Source: Paracoccus aestuarii
GTDB taxonomy: Bacteria; Pseudomonadota; Alphaproteobacteria; Rhodobacterales; Rhodobacteraceae
Length of the DNA stretch: 64,000 bases
NCBI RefSeq assembly: GCF_028553885.1
Contig: NZ_CP067169.1
Location: 1,693,501 to 1,757,500, forward strand
Direction of reading: 5' to 3'
Shown here: positions 1-7,441 of the stretch, one piece after another
How the letters are laid out: every line of letters begins with the position of its first letter
Numbering within the stretch: the first letter of the stretch is position 1
The notes under the pieces: generated by a model
Databases searched by the model: none
Seen by the model: only the letters and a program-made list of their open reading frames with translations
Told to the model about the DNA's origin: nothing
Program-made: the position numbers and the translations under genes

Positions 1-153
1 TACGACAAGCGGCGTTACAAAAGGCGTAACCGCATCGAAATCATGTTCGGACGTCTGAAGGACTGGAGGCGCGTCGCAACCCGTTATGACCGCTGCCCGG
101 AAACGTTCTTCTCAGCGATCATGCTCGCCGCAACCGTCTTGTTCTGGCTGTGA
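1..153 (+). mobile_element. IS5-family transposase, C-terminal fragment
   Basis: The first 50 codons encode the C-terminal end of a DDE transposase of the IS5 family (IS427-like group). The segment NRIEIMFGRLKDWRRVATRY carries the expected catalytic Glu context, followed by a hydrophobic tail ending in TVLFWL and a TGA stop. The gene begins outside the window. The right end of the element probably lies near 160-180, where the reading frame of the neighbouring integrase stops resembling an integrase. The exact inverted repeat and target duplication cannot be fixed because the left end is not present. Confidence 0.8.
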
Positions 154-176
154 AACTTAATGAGTCTGGAGTCTAG

Positions 177-456
177 GGTGCCTGACTGCACGGCCTTTGT
201 CATCGTTCGCCAGTTCGGCGCGGTAGTGGGCTTTAGCGGCGGTCGAGAGGGAAGGGCGGTTCGCCGCGACGGCCTCTTGCGCTTGCTCCAGGATCGCGTG
301 GAAGCGGTTCAGGACGACCAGCGCTTTGCGCTCGGCCTCCTTCTTGTCACCGCCCAGGGGGGCGACCAGTTCGCGCATCCCAAGCACGTCACGCAACTCG
401 GTCGGCACGGTCATGCGCGCGACCCACTTTCCACGGACGTGTTGGACGTGTTTCAT
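177..456 (-). pseudogene. Tyrosine integrase, N-terminal remnant interrupted by IS
   Basis: From the ATG at 456 the frame encodes MKHVQHVRGKWVARMTVPTE and then LRDVLGMRELVAPLGGDKKEAERKA. This is the N-terminal SAM-like/DUF6538-type arm-binding region of phage or island integrases. The frame loses its integrase character at about 177-180, where IS-derived sequence starts, so the core-binding and catalytic (R-H-R-Y) domains are missing. It lies about 95 bp beyond the 3' end of tRNA-Ser and points away from it, the usual arrangement for an island integrated at a tRNA. A further in-frame ATG at 513 would add 19 residues, but the shorter start matches the family better. No function is expected. 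Confidence 0.75.
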
Positions 457-550
457 GATTTTGCCGAACCCCGTTTTGTAGCAGGTTTTGTAGCTGACGG
501 GCCTGTAAAACAAGGCTTTTCAGCAATATCATGAACATGTGGGATGTATG

Positions 551-640
551 GCGGAGAGGGTGGGATTCGAACCCACGGAACCCTTGCAGGCTCAACGGTT
601 TTCGAGACCGCCCCGTTCGACCACTCCGGCACCTCTCCGC
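551..640 (-). tRNA. tRNA-Ser (CGA)
   Basis: The reverse strand folds as a class II tRNA of 90 nt. A 7-bp acceptor stem pairs GCGGAGA with TCTCCGC, the anticodon loop is CTCGAAA with anticodon CGA, and there is a long variable arm and a T-arm containing GTTCGAATC. CCA is not encoded. The 3' half (551-575) is the likely attachment core for the integrase remnant at 177-456. A matching promoter lies upstream at 664-692. Confidence 0.95.
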
Positions 641-663
641 GCTTTTTTCGGTGTGGTTGCGCG

Positions 664-692
664 GAATTAGACGGGTGGGGGTTGAAGCGCAA
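664..692 (-). promoter_or_regulatory. Predicted sigma-70 promoter of tRNA-Ser
   Basis: Read on the minus strand, TTGCGC (692-687) and TAATTC (669-664) are separated by exactly 17 bases. The -10 box lies 23 bases before the first base of the tRNA. The placement fits a housekeeping promoter. It was found by eye and has not been tested. Confidence 0.5.
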
Positions 693-747
693 GGGGGTTT
701 GACCGAAAAAATCCCGACGCATCGAAATTTTCCCGAAAGGCCGCGGC

Positions 748-1599
748 ATGCTGATGATCATTGGGCTGATGGGGGCCTTGGCCTGCGCCCCCGCGCAGGG
801 GCGGGGGCCCGACACTATGACCCTTGTCCAAGCCGAGGCGCCGGTGGAGGAGCGGCTGTGGGACCTGCTGCAGCTCTCGGAGCTGATGCCGGTCCTGCGC
901 GAGGAATCGCTGCGCGAGGCGCGGCGCATGGAGGCCGAGGGGCTGATCGAGGGTGCCGGCCCGCCCTGGTCCGATACGGTTGCCCGGATCCATGAACCGG
1001 CACGGATGCGGGCCCTATTCCTGGATGGCGTCCGACCCGCGCTGGAGCGGGCCGAGCCCGGGCTGCTGGCGCAGGCGATGGCGTTTCACGCATCCCCCTT
1101 GGGCCAGCGCGTGCTGCGGCTGGAGACCTCGGCCCGGCTGGCCATGCTGGACGAGGATCTGGATGCCGATGCCCGCGCTACCGCCTTTCTGACGCGCGAC
1201 ACGCCGCGGGGCCGCCAGATCGCCGATCTGATCCGGGCGGCGGACCTGATCGGGCCCAATGTCGCGGGGGGGATGAACGCCGTCATCGGCTTTTCGCGCG
1301 GTTTCGCCGAAGGCGGCGGCTATGCCATGCCGCCCGACCCGCGCGAGATCGTCGCCGATGCCTGGGCGCAGCGCGACCAGATCGAGGCCGAGACGACGGA
1401 ATGGCTGCATGCCTTCCTGACCCTGGCCTACGGCCCGCTGAGCGATGAGGAGCTGCGCGCCTATACCGAGTTCGCGGCTTCGGCCGAGGGGCGGCTGCTG
1501 TCGCGCCTGCTGTTTTCGGGCTTTGACGCCCTGTTCGGCCAGACCGCCTTTGACATGGGCCTGGCCGCCGCCCTGCGGGTCGAGGGGCAGCAGCTGTGA
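748..1599 (+). CDS. DUF2059 domain-containing protein
   Basis: A 283-residue protein with a short hydrophobic N-terminus (MLMIIGLMGALACAPAQ) that looks like an export signal, although it lacks the usual Lys/Arg before the hydrophobic stretch. The body is helical with two copies of the DUF2059 pattern: one around HEPARMRALFLDGVRPALE and FHASPLGQRVLRLE, the other near YGPLSDEELRAYTEFAASAE. The biochemical role of the family is unknown; a periplasmic location is inferred. Its TGA stop overlaps the GTG start of trgB by four bases (GTGA), so the two are probably translated together. The start has a GAAAGG sequence just upstream. Confidence 0.8.
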   Translation: MLMIIGLMGALACAPAQGRGPDTMTLVQAEAPVEERLWDLLQLSELMPVLREESLREARRMEAEGLIEGAGPPWSDTVARIHEPARMRALFLDGVRPALERAEPGLLAQAMAFHASPLGQRVLRLETSARLAMLDEDLDADARATAFLTRDTPRGRQIADLIRAADLIGPNVAGGMNAVIGFSRGFAEGGGYAMPPDPREIVADAWAQRDQIEAETTEWLHAFLTLAYGPLSDEELRAYTEFAASAEGRLLSRLLFSGFDALFGQTAFDMGLAAALRVEGQQL

Positions 1600-2666
1600 T
1601 CACCGTGGTCGGCCTGCTGGCCATGCCGCCGATGCTGGAGGCCTTGGGGCTGGAGGGGCGGCCCGTGACGCTGGCGGGGCGGCTGACGGGCGGCGGCCTC
1701 TGGGGCGTGGATCGCAACAGCTGGCCCGCGATTGGTCCGGGTGGCGCGCTGGCGGGCGTCGAGGTTCAGGGCAATGCGTCGCTCGCGCGCTATGCGCAGG
1801 TGATGGATCTGCGGCCGGTGGACTGGCAGGGGCGGCAGGTCCTGGGCGTGGCGGGGCAGGGTACCACGGAAGCGGCCCGCCCCGATCCCGACCTGGCCGC
1901 CGAGATCGCGCGCCAGATCATCGACGCGGGGGATCACCCGGCGGAACATCTTGCATGGCGGCTGCCAATGATCGGCATCTGGGCGGCCTCGCGGCTGCGG
2001 GCACAGGGGCGGTGCCATTCGGGCGGCGATGTCGTGGCCCGGCGCGCGGGGGACGCGGTCCGCGTGATCGACCGCCGCCCGCGCTTTGCGGGCTATTTCG
2101 CGGTCGAGGAACGCCGTCTGACCCATGCTCTGCATCGGGGCGGCCACAGCGCCCCCATGACGCGCGAGGCCTTCCTGATGGGCGATGCCGCGGTCCTTCT
2201 GCCTTGGGACCCGCGGCGCGACCGGGTGCTGGTGATCGAACAGTTCCGCTTTGCCCCCGCCATGCGGGGCGATCCCCAGCCTTGGCTGCTGGAACCCATC
2301 GCCGGGCGCGTCGATGCGGGCGAGACGCCCGAGGCCGCCATCGCGCGCGAGGCCCGCGAGGAGGCCGGGCTGGACCTGCGCCGCCTTATCCATGCCTTCG
2401 ACGCCTATCCCAGCCCCGGCGCGGTCTGCGAATTCCTGTTCCACTATGTCGGCATCGCCGATCTGCCCGACGGGACGGCGGGCATCCACGGGCTGGACAG
2501 CGAATCCGAGGATATCCGCGGCCATCTGATGGACCGGGCGGATCTGTCGGCCATGGTCGCGGCGGGCCGGATCACCAATGGCCCGCTGATCGCGCTGTCG
2601 CTGTGGCTGGATGCGCGGGCGGCCGATCTGGGCGTGGAACCGGCGCCCGGCCCCGGCGGTTCCTGA
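1596..2666 (+). CDS. trgB: NUDIX hydrolase, TrgB-like (ADP-ribose pyrophosphatase type)
   Basis: A 356-residue protein with two parts. Residues 1 to about 130 resemble a degenerate gamma-glutamylcyclotransferase-like domain (GNASLARYAQVMDLRPVDW). The second half is a NUDIX hydrolase with an intact box from G237 to L259 (G-x5-E243-x7-R251-E252 and E255-E256-x-G258-L). NUDIX enzymes of this type cleave ADP-ribose or related nucleoside diphosphates. In Rhodobacter sphaeroides trgB lies by cysK and contributes to tellurite resistance, and cysK follows here as well. The start codon is GTG within the overlap with the upstream gene. The activity is inferred from the motif; the tellurite role rests on synteny. 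Confidence 0.8.
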   Translation: MITVVGLLAMPPMLEALGLEGRPVTLAGRLTGGGLWGVDRNSWPAIGPGGALAGVEVQGNASLARYAQVMDLRPVDWQGRQVLGVAGQGTTEAARPDPDLAAEIARQIIDAGDHPAEHLAWRLPMIGIWAASRLRAQGRCHSGGDVVARRAGDAVRVIDRRPRFAGYFAVEERRLTHALHRGGHSAPMTREAFLMGDAAVLLPWDPRRDRVLVIEQFRFAPAMRGDPQPWLLEPIAGRVDAGETPEAAIAREAREEAGLDLRRLIHAFDAYPSPGAVCEFLFHYVGIADLPDGTAGIHGLDSESEDIRGHLMDRADLSAMVAAGRITNGPLIALSLWLDARAADLGVEPAPGPGGS

Positions 2667-2749
2667 TGGCGGTGGGGTTGCCCCGCCAAGCGTGGGGCGT
2701 GTAGGTATTCGCGACAGACAAACCCCACAGGGATGGAAGGTCGATCGCC

Positions 2750-3781
2750 ATGCGAATTTGTACTGATCTGGCCGACGCGATCGGCAATACCCCGTTGATC
2801 CGCCTGAACCGCGCCAGCGAGGAAACCGGCTGCGAGATCCTCGGCAAGGCCGAATTCATGAATCCCGGCCAGTCGGTCAAGGACCGCGCCGCGCTCTATA
2901 TCATCAAGGACGCGGTGGCGCGCGGGTTGCTGAAGCCCGGCGGCACCATCGTCGAGGGCACGGCCGGCAATACCGGCATCGGGTTGGCGCTGGTCGGCGC
3001 CTCGATGGGCTTTCGCAGCGTCATCGTGATCCCGGAAACGCAGAGCCAGGAAAAGAAGGACATGCTGCGCCTGGCCGGCGCCACCTTGGTCGAGGTTCCG
3101 GCCGCGCCCTATCGCAATCCCAACAACTATGTCCGCTATTCCGGCCGCCTGGCCGAGGCCTTGGCGCGGACCGAACCCAATGGCGCGATCTGGGCCAACC
3201 AGTTCGACAACACGGCCAACCGTCAGGCCCATGTGGAGACCACCGGCCCCGAGATCTGGGACCAGACCGGCGGCAAGGTCGACGGCTTCATCTGCGCGGT
3301 GGGGTCGGGCGGCACGCTGGCGGGGGTGGCCGATGCGCTGCAGCCCAAGGGCGTCAAGATCGGCCTGGCCGACCCGGAGGGGGCGGCGCTGCATTCCTTC
3401 TATACGACCGGGGAATTCGACAGCCCCGGCTCCTCGATCACCGAAGGGATCGGCCAAGGGCGCATCACCGCCAATCTCGAAGGCTTCACCCCCGATTTCA
3501 GCTGGCGCATCCCTGATGCCGAGGCGCTGCCCATCGTCTTCGACCTGCTGAAGCACGAGGGTCTGTGCCTGGGCGGATCCTCGGGCATCAACGTCGCCGG
3601 TGCCATCCGCATGGCGCGCGAGATGGGCCCCGGCCACCGCATCGTCACGATCCTGTGCGACTATGGCACCCGGTACCAGACCAAGCTATTCAATCCGGAG
3701 TTTCTGCGGGCCAAGGGCCTGCCGGTTCCCGATTGGCTGACCAGGCAGGCGCCGGACCTGCCGAAGGTTTACGAAGACTGA
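2750..3781 (+). CDS. cysK: Cysteine synthase A
   Basis: O-acetylserine sulfhydrylase of 343 residues that makes L-cysteine from O-acetylserine and sulfide in the cytoplasm. It belongs to the PLP fold-type II family. The PLP lysine is K44 in NPGQSVKDRAA, the substrate loop is EGTAGNTGIG near residue 69, and the phosphate-binding Gly-rich loop is VGSGGTLAG near residue 185. Length agrees with the longer alphaproteobacterial forms. The 83-bp gap after trgB gives room for its own promoter. The mechanosensitive channel gene starts 8 bases downstream and is probably cotranscribed. Confidence 0.95.
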   Translation: MRICTDLADAIGNTPLIRLNRASEETGCEILGKAEFMNPGQSVKDRAALYIIKDAVARGLLKPGGTIVEGTAGNTGIGLALVGASMGFRSVIVIPETQSQEKKDMLRLAGATLVEVPAAPYRNPNNYVRYSGRLAEALARTEPNGAIWANQFDNTANRQAHVETTGPEIWDQTGGKVDGFICAVGSGGTLAGVADALQPKGVKIGLADPEGAALHSFYTTGEFDSPGSSITEGIGQGRITANLEGFTPDFSWRIPDAEALPIVFDLLKHEGLCLGGSSGINVAGAIRMAREMGPGHRIVTILCDYGTRYQTKLFNPEFLRAKGLPVPDWLTRQAPDLPKVYED

Positions 3782-3789
3782 AAGGTTTC

Positions 3790-6285
3790 ATGCGACATCT
3801 GATTGCGACATTGCTCGTGGCGCTGCTGGCCCTGACGGCGGCGCCTGTCATGGCCCAGCAACAGCCCGCGGGCGGCCCGAACTACCAGACCTGGGAACTG
3901 GTCGCCGAACGCGCCGAGGCGCTGACCATCGACCCGCAGGCCACGAACGAGGCGCTGGCCCGCAACCGCGCCCGCATCGTCGACTGGCGCGACCAGTTCC
4001 AGGCCGGTCAGAACGTCAATGCCGAACGCATCGCCACGCTGCGCAACCAGATCGAGTCGCTCGGCCCCGCGCCCGCCGAGGGCGAGACCGAACCCGAGGA
4101 GATCGCCGATCGCCGTGCCGAGCTGAACCGCCAGCTGGCCGCGGCCCAGGCCCCGCGCCTGGCCGCGACCGAGGCCGCCAGCCGTGCCAGCGCCATCATC
4201 GGCCAGATCGACGAGATCATGCGCCAGCGCCAAGCGCTGGAGCTGGCCAAGCAGACGCCTTCGCCGCTGCTGCCCGGATCCTGGGCCGAGGCCACGAATG
4301 ACGGCATCGCCCTGCTGCAGGGCGTGGCCAACGAGGTCTCGGGCCAGGACGCCACCCCCGAGACCTGGGCCGAACTGCGCCCGCGCCTGCCGCAGGTCGC
4401 CGCCTATCTGATCGTGGCGCTGCTGATCCTGACCTATGCGCGCACCTGGATCGAGAACCTGCCAAGCCGCCTGTCCCATCGCGCCACCGAACATACCAAG
4501 GCGGTGCTGGCCTTTGGCGTCTCGCTCGGCCAGATCGCGGTGCCGATGGCGGGGATCTATCTGGCGATCAGCGCGATCCAGGCCACGGGCCTGCCCGGTC
4601 CCTGGGCCACACCCTTCCTGAACGCGCTGCCGGTGGCGGCGGTGATCATCTTCGGCGGCCACTGGATGGCGACCGCGCTCTTCCCGCGCAAGGCCATCGC
4701 CTATACCTCGCTGCAGATGACCGAGGCCTCGCGCGTCTCGGCGGGGCGGATGGTGCGGGTGCTGGCGGTCATCATGGCCGTCCACCACATCCTGTCGCGC
4801 GCCATGCTGCCGCTGTCGGGCCTTTACGAACAGGGCGAGGCGCAGGTCGGCCGCGTGCCGGTCCAGTTCACCGACCCGTCGGCCGGGGTCTATCACCTGG
4901 TGCTGATCGTGCTGGCCGCGCTGGCGATGATGCGGCTTGGCAACATCCTGCGCCGCGTCACGCGCGAGGCGGTGACCCAGGACCTGTCCTATCGCGAATG
5001 GATCGTGTCCTGGGCGGGCGTGCTGACGCGTTTCCTGGGGCCGCTGGCGGTCGTCGTCACGGCGGTGGGCTATGTGAACCTGGGCAACCTGATGGTCTGG
5101 CCCTGGCTTTATTCGCTGGCGCTGGTGGGTCTGCTGATCCTGCTGCAGGACTTCATCGCGGATGTGTCCAACATGATCCAGCGCGGGGCCGAGGGCGCGC
5201 GCGACGGCCTTGCGCCGCTGCTGGTGGGCTTTGCGCTGGTCATCGCCTCGGTGCCGCTGTTCCTGATCATCTGGGGCGCCAGCACGACCGAGCTGTCGGA
5301 ATACTGGCTGCGCTTCCGCCAAGGCATCAGCCTGGGCGGGGTGTCCCTGTCGCCCGGCGCGATCCTGACCTTCCTGATCATCTTCGCGATCGGCTATATG
5401 GTCACGCGCGGCGTGCAGGGGGCGTTCCGCAACTCGATCCTGCCCAAGACCCGGATCGATCCGGGCGGCCAGAACGCCATCGTGTCCGGGCTGGGCTATG
5501 TCGGGATCTTCCTGGCGGCGCTGATGGCGATCACCTCGGCGGGGATCGACCTGTCGGCATTCGCCATCGTCGCGGGTGCCCTGTCCGTCGGCATCGGTTT
5601 CGGCCTGCAGAACATCGTGTCGAACTTCGTCAGCGGGATCATCCTGCTGATCGAACGCCCGGTCAGCGTCGGCGACTGGATCAGCGCGGGCGGCCAACAG
5701 GGGATCGTCAAGAAGATCTCGGTCCGGTCCACCTTGGTCGAGACCTTCGACCGGACCGAAGTCGTGGTCCCCAACAGCGACCTCATCAGCCAGCCGGTCA
5801 CCAACTGGACGCGCCACAACAAGATCGGGCGCATCATCATCCCGGTCGGCGTCGCCTATGGCAGCGACACGCGCAAGGTCGAACGCATCCTGCGCGAGGT
5901 GACCGAGGATCACCCCCTGATCGCCATCGACCCGCCGCCCGCCGTGCTGTTCCGCAGCCTGGGCGCGGACGCTCTGGATTTCGAGATCCGGGCGATCCTG
6001 GCGGATGTGGGCACGGGGCTGGGGGTCACCTCGGACCTGCTGCATGCGATCACCGCGCGTTTCGCGGATGAGGGGATCGAGATCCCTTTCGCGCAGCGCG
6101 ACATCTGGCTGCGCAACCCCGAGGCGCTGCCGGGCCATTCCCAGCAACCCGCCGCGATGCGCGAAAAGGCATCGACCACCGAACGCCCCGACCCGCGCCT
6201 GCTGCGCGACGACGGGGACGGGGGCGTGGACCTGCCGGATGCGGCGGGCGAGGGCTCGATGCCCGACGCCTCGCACGAAGGCTAG
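3790..6285 (+). CDS. Large MscS-family mechanosensitive channel (DUF3772 type)
   Basis: An 831-residue inner-membrane protein. A signal peptide (MRHLIATLLVALLALTAAPV, Ala-rich cleavage region) is followed by a periplasmic helical DUF3772-type region to about residue 190. There are then about ten hydrophobic segments and a C-terminal MscS module. That module has the pore-lining helix rich in Gly and Ala (ALSVGIGFGLQNIVSNFVSG) followed by the beta domain GDWISAGGQQGIVKKISVRS. Such channels release solutes on hypo-osmotic shock. The last 60 residues are polar and probably disordered. The start at 3790 was chosen because it gives the signal peptide and lies 8 bases after the cysK stop. A longer frame from 3565 would run inside cysK. 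Confidence 0.88.
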   Translation: MRHLIATLLVALLALTAAPVMAQQQPAGGPNYQTWELVAERAEALTIDPQATNEALARNRARIVDWRDQFQAGQNVNAERIATLRNQIESLGPAPAEGETEPEEIADRRAELNRQLAAAQAPRLAATEAASRASAIIGQIDEIMRQRQALELAKQTPSPLLPGSWAEATNDGIALLQGVANEVSGQDATPETWAELRPRLPQVAAYLIVALLILTYARTWIENLPSRLSHRATEHTKAVLAFGVSLGQIAVPMAGIYLAISAIQATGLPGPWATPFLNALPVAAVIIFGGHWMATALFPRKAIAYTSLQMTEASRVSAGRMVRVLAVIMAVHHILSRAMLPLSGLYEQGEAQVGRVPVQFTDPSAGVYHLVLIVLAALAMMRLGNILRRVTREAVTQDLSYREWIVSWAGVLTRFLGPLAVVVTAVGYVNLGNLMVWPWLYSLALVGLLILLQDFIADVSNMIQRGAEGARDGLAPLLVGFALVIASVPLFLIIWGASTTELSEYWLRFRQGISLGGVSLSPGAILTFLIIFAIGYMVTRGVQGAFRNSILPKTRIDPGGQNAIVSGLGYVGIFLAALMAITSAGIDLSAFAIVAGALSVGIGFGLQNIVSNFVSGIILLIERPVSVGDWISAGGQQGIVKKISVRSTLVETFDRTEVVVPNSDLISQPVTNWTRHNKIGRIIIPVGVAYGSDTRKVERILREVTEDHPLIAIDPPPAVLFRSLGADALDFEIRAILADVGTGLGVTSDLLHAITARFADEGIEIPFAQRDIWLRNPEALPGHSQQPAAMREKASTTERPDPRLLRDDGDGGVDLPDAAGEGSMPDASHEG

Positions 6286-6289
6286 GGGA

Positions 6290-7378
6290 TCAGGCGGCGA
6301 TCCGGGTCTCGTCCGGGTCGCCGCTGCCGTCATCGGGCAGGCCTTCGCGCGACAGCAGGATCGCCACCGGCCGCAGCCAGGGGATATGGGCGCAGACGAT
6401 CATCAGCGCCACCATGATCGGCACGGCCAGGAACATGCCCGGCACCCCCCAGACCGCCCCCCAGAAGGCCAGCGACAGGATGATGCCGAAGCTGGACAGC
6501 CGCAGCGTCTGGCCCAGCAGCATCGGGTCCAGCACATTGCCGATGATGAACTGCACCGCCGTCAGAGACAGCCCGATCACCAAGGTCAGCGTCGTGTCCC
6601 CCGACAGCACGAAGACCAGGATCGTCGCGATGACCGTCGCCACGATCGACCCGACCGAGGGGATGAAATTGAAGATAAAGGTCAGGATCGCCACCGCCGC
6701 CGCCAGCTCCAGCCCGGCCAGTTGAAAGATCCCCCAGACCAGCGCCGAGGTCACCGCGCTGACCGCCGTCTTGACGACCAGATAGCGGTTCACCCGGTGC
6801 ATGATCGAGGTGATGATCCGGCGCACCCGCGCGGCGCGGTCCGGATCCTCGGTCAGGCGTTCGATCTTGACGGGGAACCAGACCTGTTCGGCGAACATGA
6901 AGCCCACGAACAAAATGACCAGCACGCTGCCCGACAGGATGCCCGAGGCCTGGCCCGCCAGCGACCGGATCCAGCCAGTGATGTTGAAATTCGTCAGCGC
7001 GGTGATGATGCGTTCCTGCGCCTCGGGGCCCAGTCTTTCGGTCAGGGCGGGCAGGGCGGCCTGGGCGCGTTCGGCATAGGTGATGGCCAGGAACACGATC
7101 TCGTTCACCTGGGCCAGGATGGTGGTCGATATCCACATCAGCCCAAGCGCGATGCCGATCAGCGCCAGCGTCGTCGCCAGCCAGTTCGGCACCTTCAGCC
7201 GGGTCGAGATCGCATGGATCGCATCCGATGTCAGCGAGAACAGGATGATGGCGATGGCCAGCGCGATCAGGATGAACCGGGCCTGCACCAGCAGAAACAG
7301 CAGCAGTGAAAAGGCGATGATGCCCAGAAACCCGGTCTGCAACCGTTCCCGCAGCACCGTTTCATTCGATTGGTCCAA
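6290..7378 (-). CDS. AI-2E family transporter (PerM/DUF20)
   Basis: A 362-residue membrane protein of the AI-2E exporter/PerM superfamily. It has about eight hydrophobic segments, with a pair near the start (LLLFLLVQARFILIALAIAI), the conserved polar stretch FNFIPSVGSIVATVIATIL and a final hairpin near WGAVWGVPGMFLAVPIMVAL. Members export small molecules or act as Na+/H+ antiporters; the substrate here cannot be told. It converges on the MscS gene with only 4 bases between stop codons and no visible terminator. The start is the ATG at 7378. Confidence 0.88.
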   Translation of the reverse strand: MDQSNETVLRERLQTGFLGIIAFSLLLFLLVQARFILIALAIAIILFSLTSDAIHAISTRLKVPNWLATTLALIGIALGLMWISTTILAQVNEIVFLAITYAERAQAALPALTERLGPEAQERIITALTNFNITGWIRSLAGQASGILSGSVLVILFVGFMFAEQVWFPVKIERLTEDPDRAARVRRIITSIMHRVNRYLVVKTAVSAVTSALVWGIFQLAGLELAAAVAILTFIFNFIPSVGSIVATVIATILVFVLSGDTTLTLVIGLSLTAVQFIIGNVLDPMLLGQTLRLSSFGIILSLAFWGAVWGVPGMFLAVPIMVALMIVCAHIPWLRPVAILLSREGLPDDGSGDPDETRIAA

Positions 7379-7400
7379 ACCCGGTCCCCACGCCGAAAGG

Positions 7401-7430
7401 AAAAACCCGATCCCGCGGCGCGGGATCGGG
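7401..7430 (-). terminator. Rho-independent terminator of gyrA
   Basis: On the minus strand an 11-bp perfect stem (CCCGATCCCGC with GCGGGATCGGG, 7406-7430) with a 3-base loop is followed by TTTTT (7405-7401). It lies 11 bases past the gyrA stop and before the AI-2E gene, so gyrA transcription probably ends here. Confidence 0.85.
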
Positions 7431-7441
7431 ATCAGATGGTG

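Noticed and set aside
3769..6333. An 854-codon open frame antisense to the MscS-type channel gene
   Set aside because: Same cause: the composition follows the complement of third-position GC bias and shows no recognisable motif.
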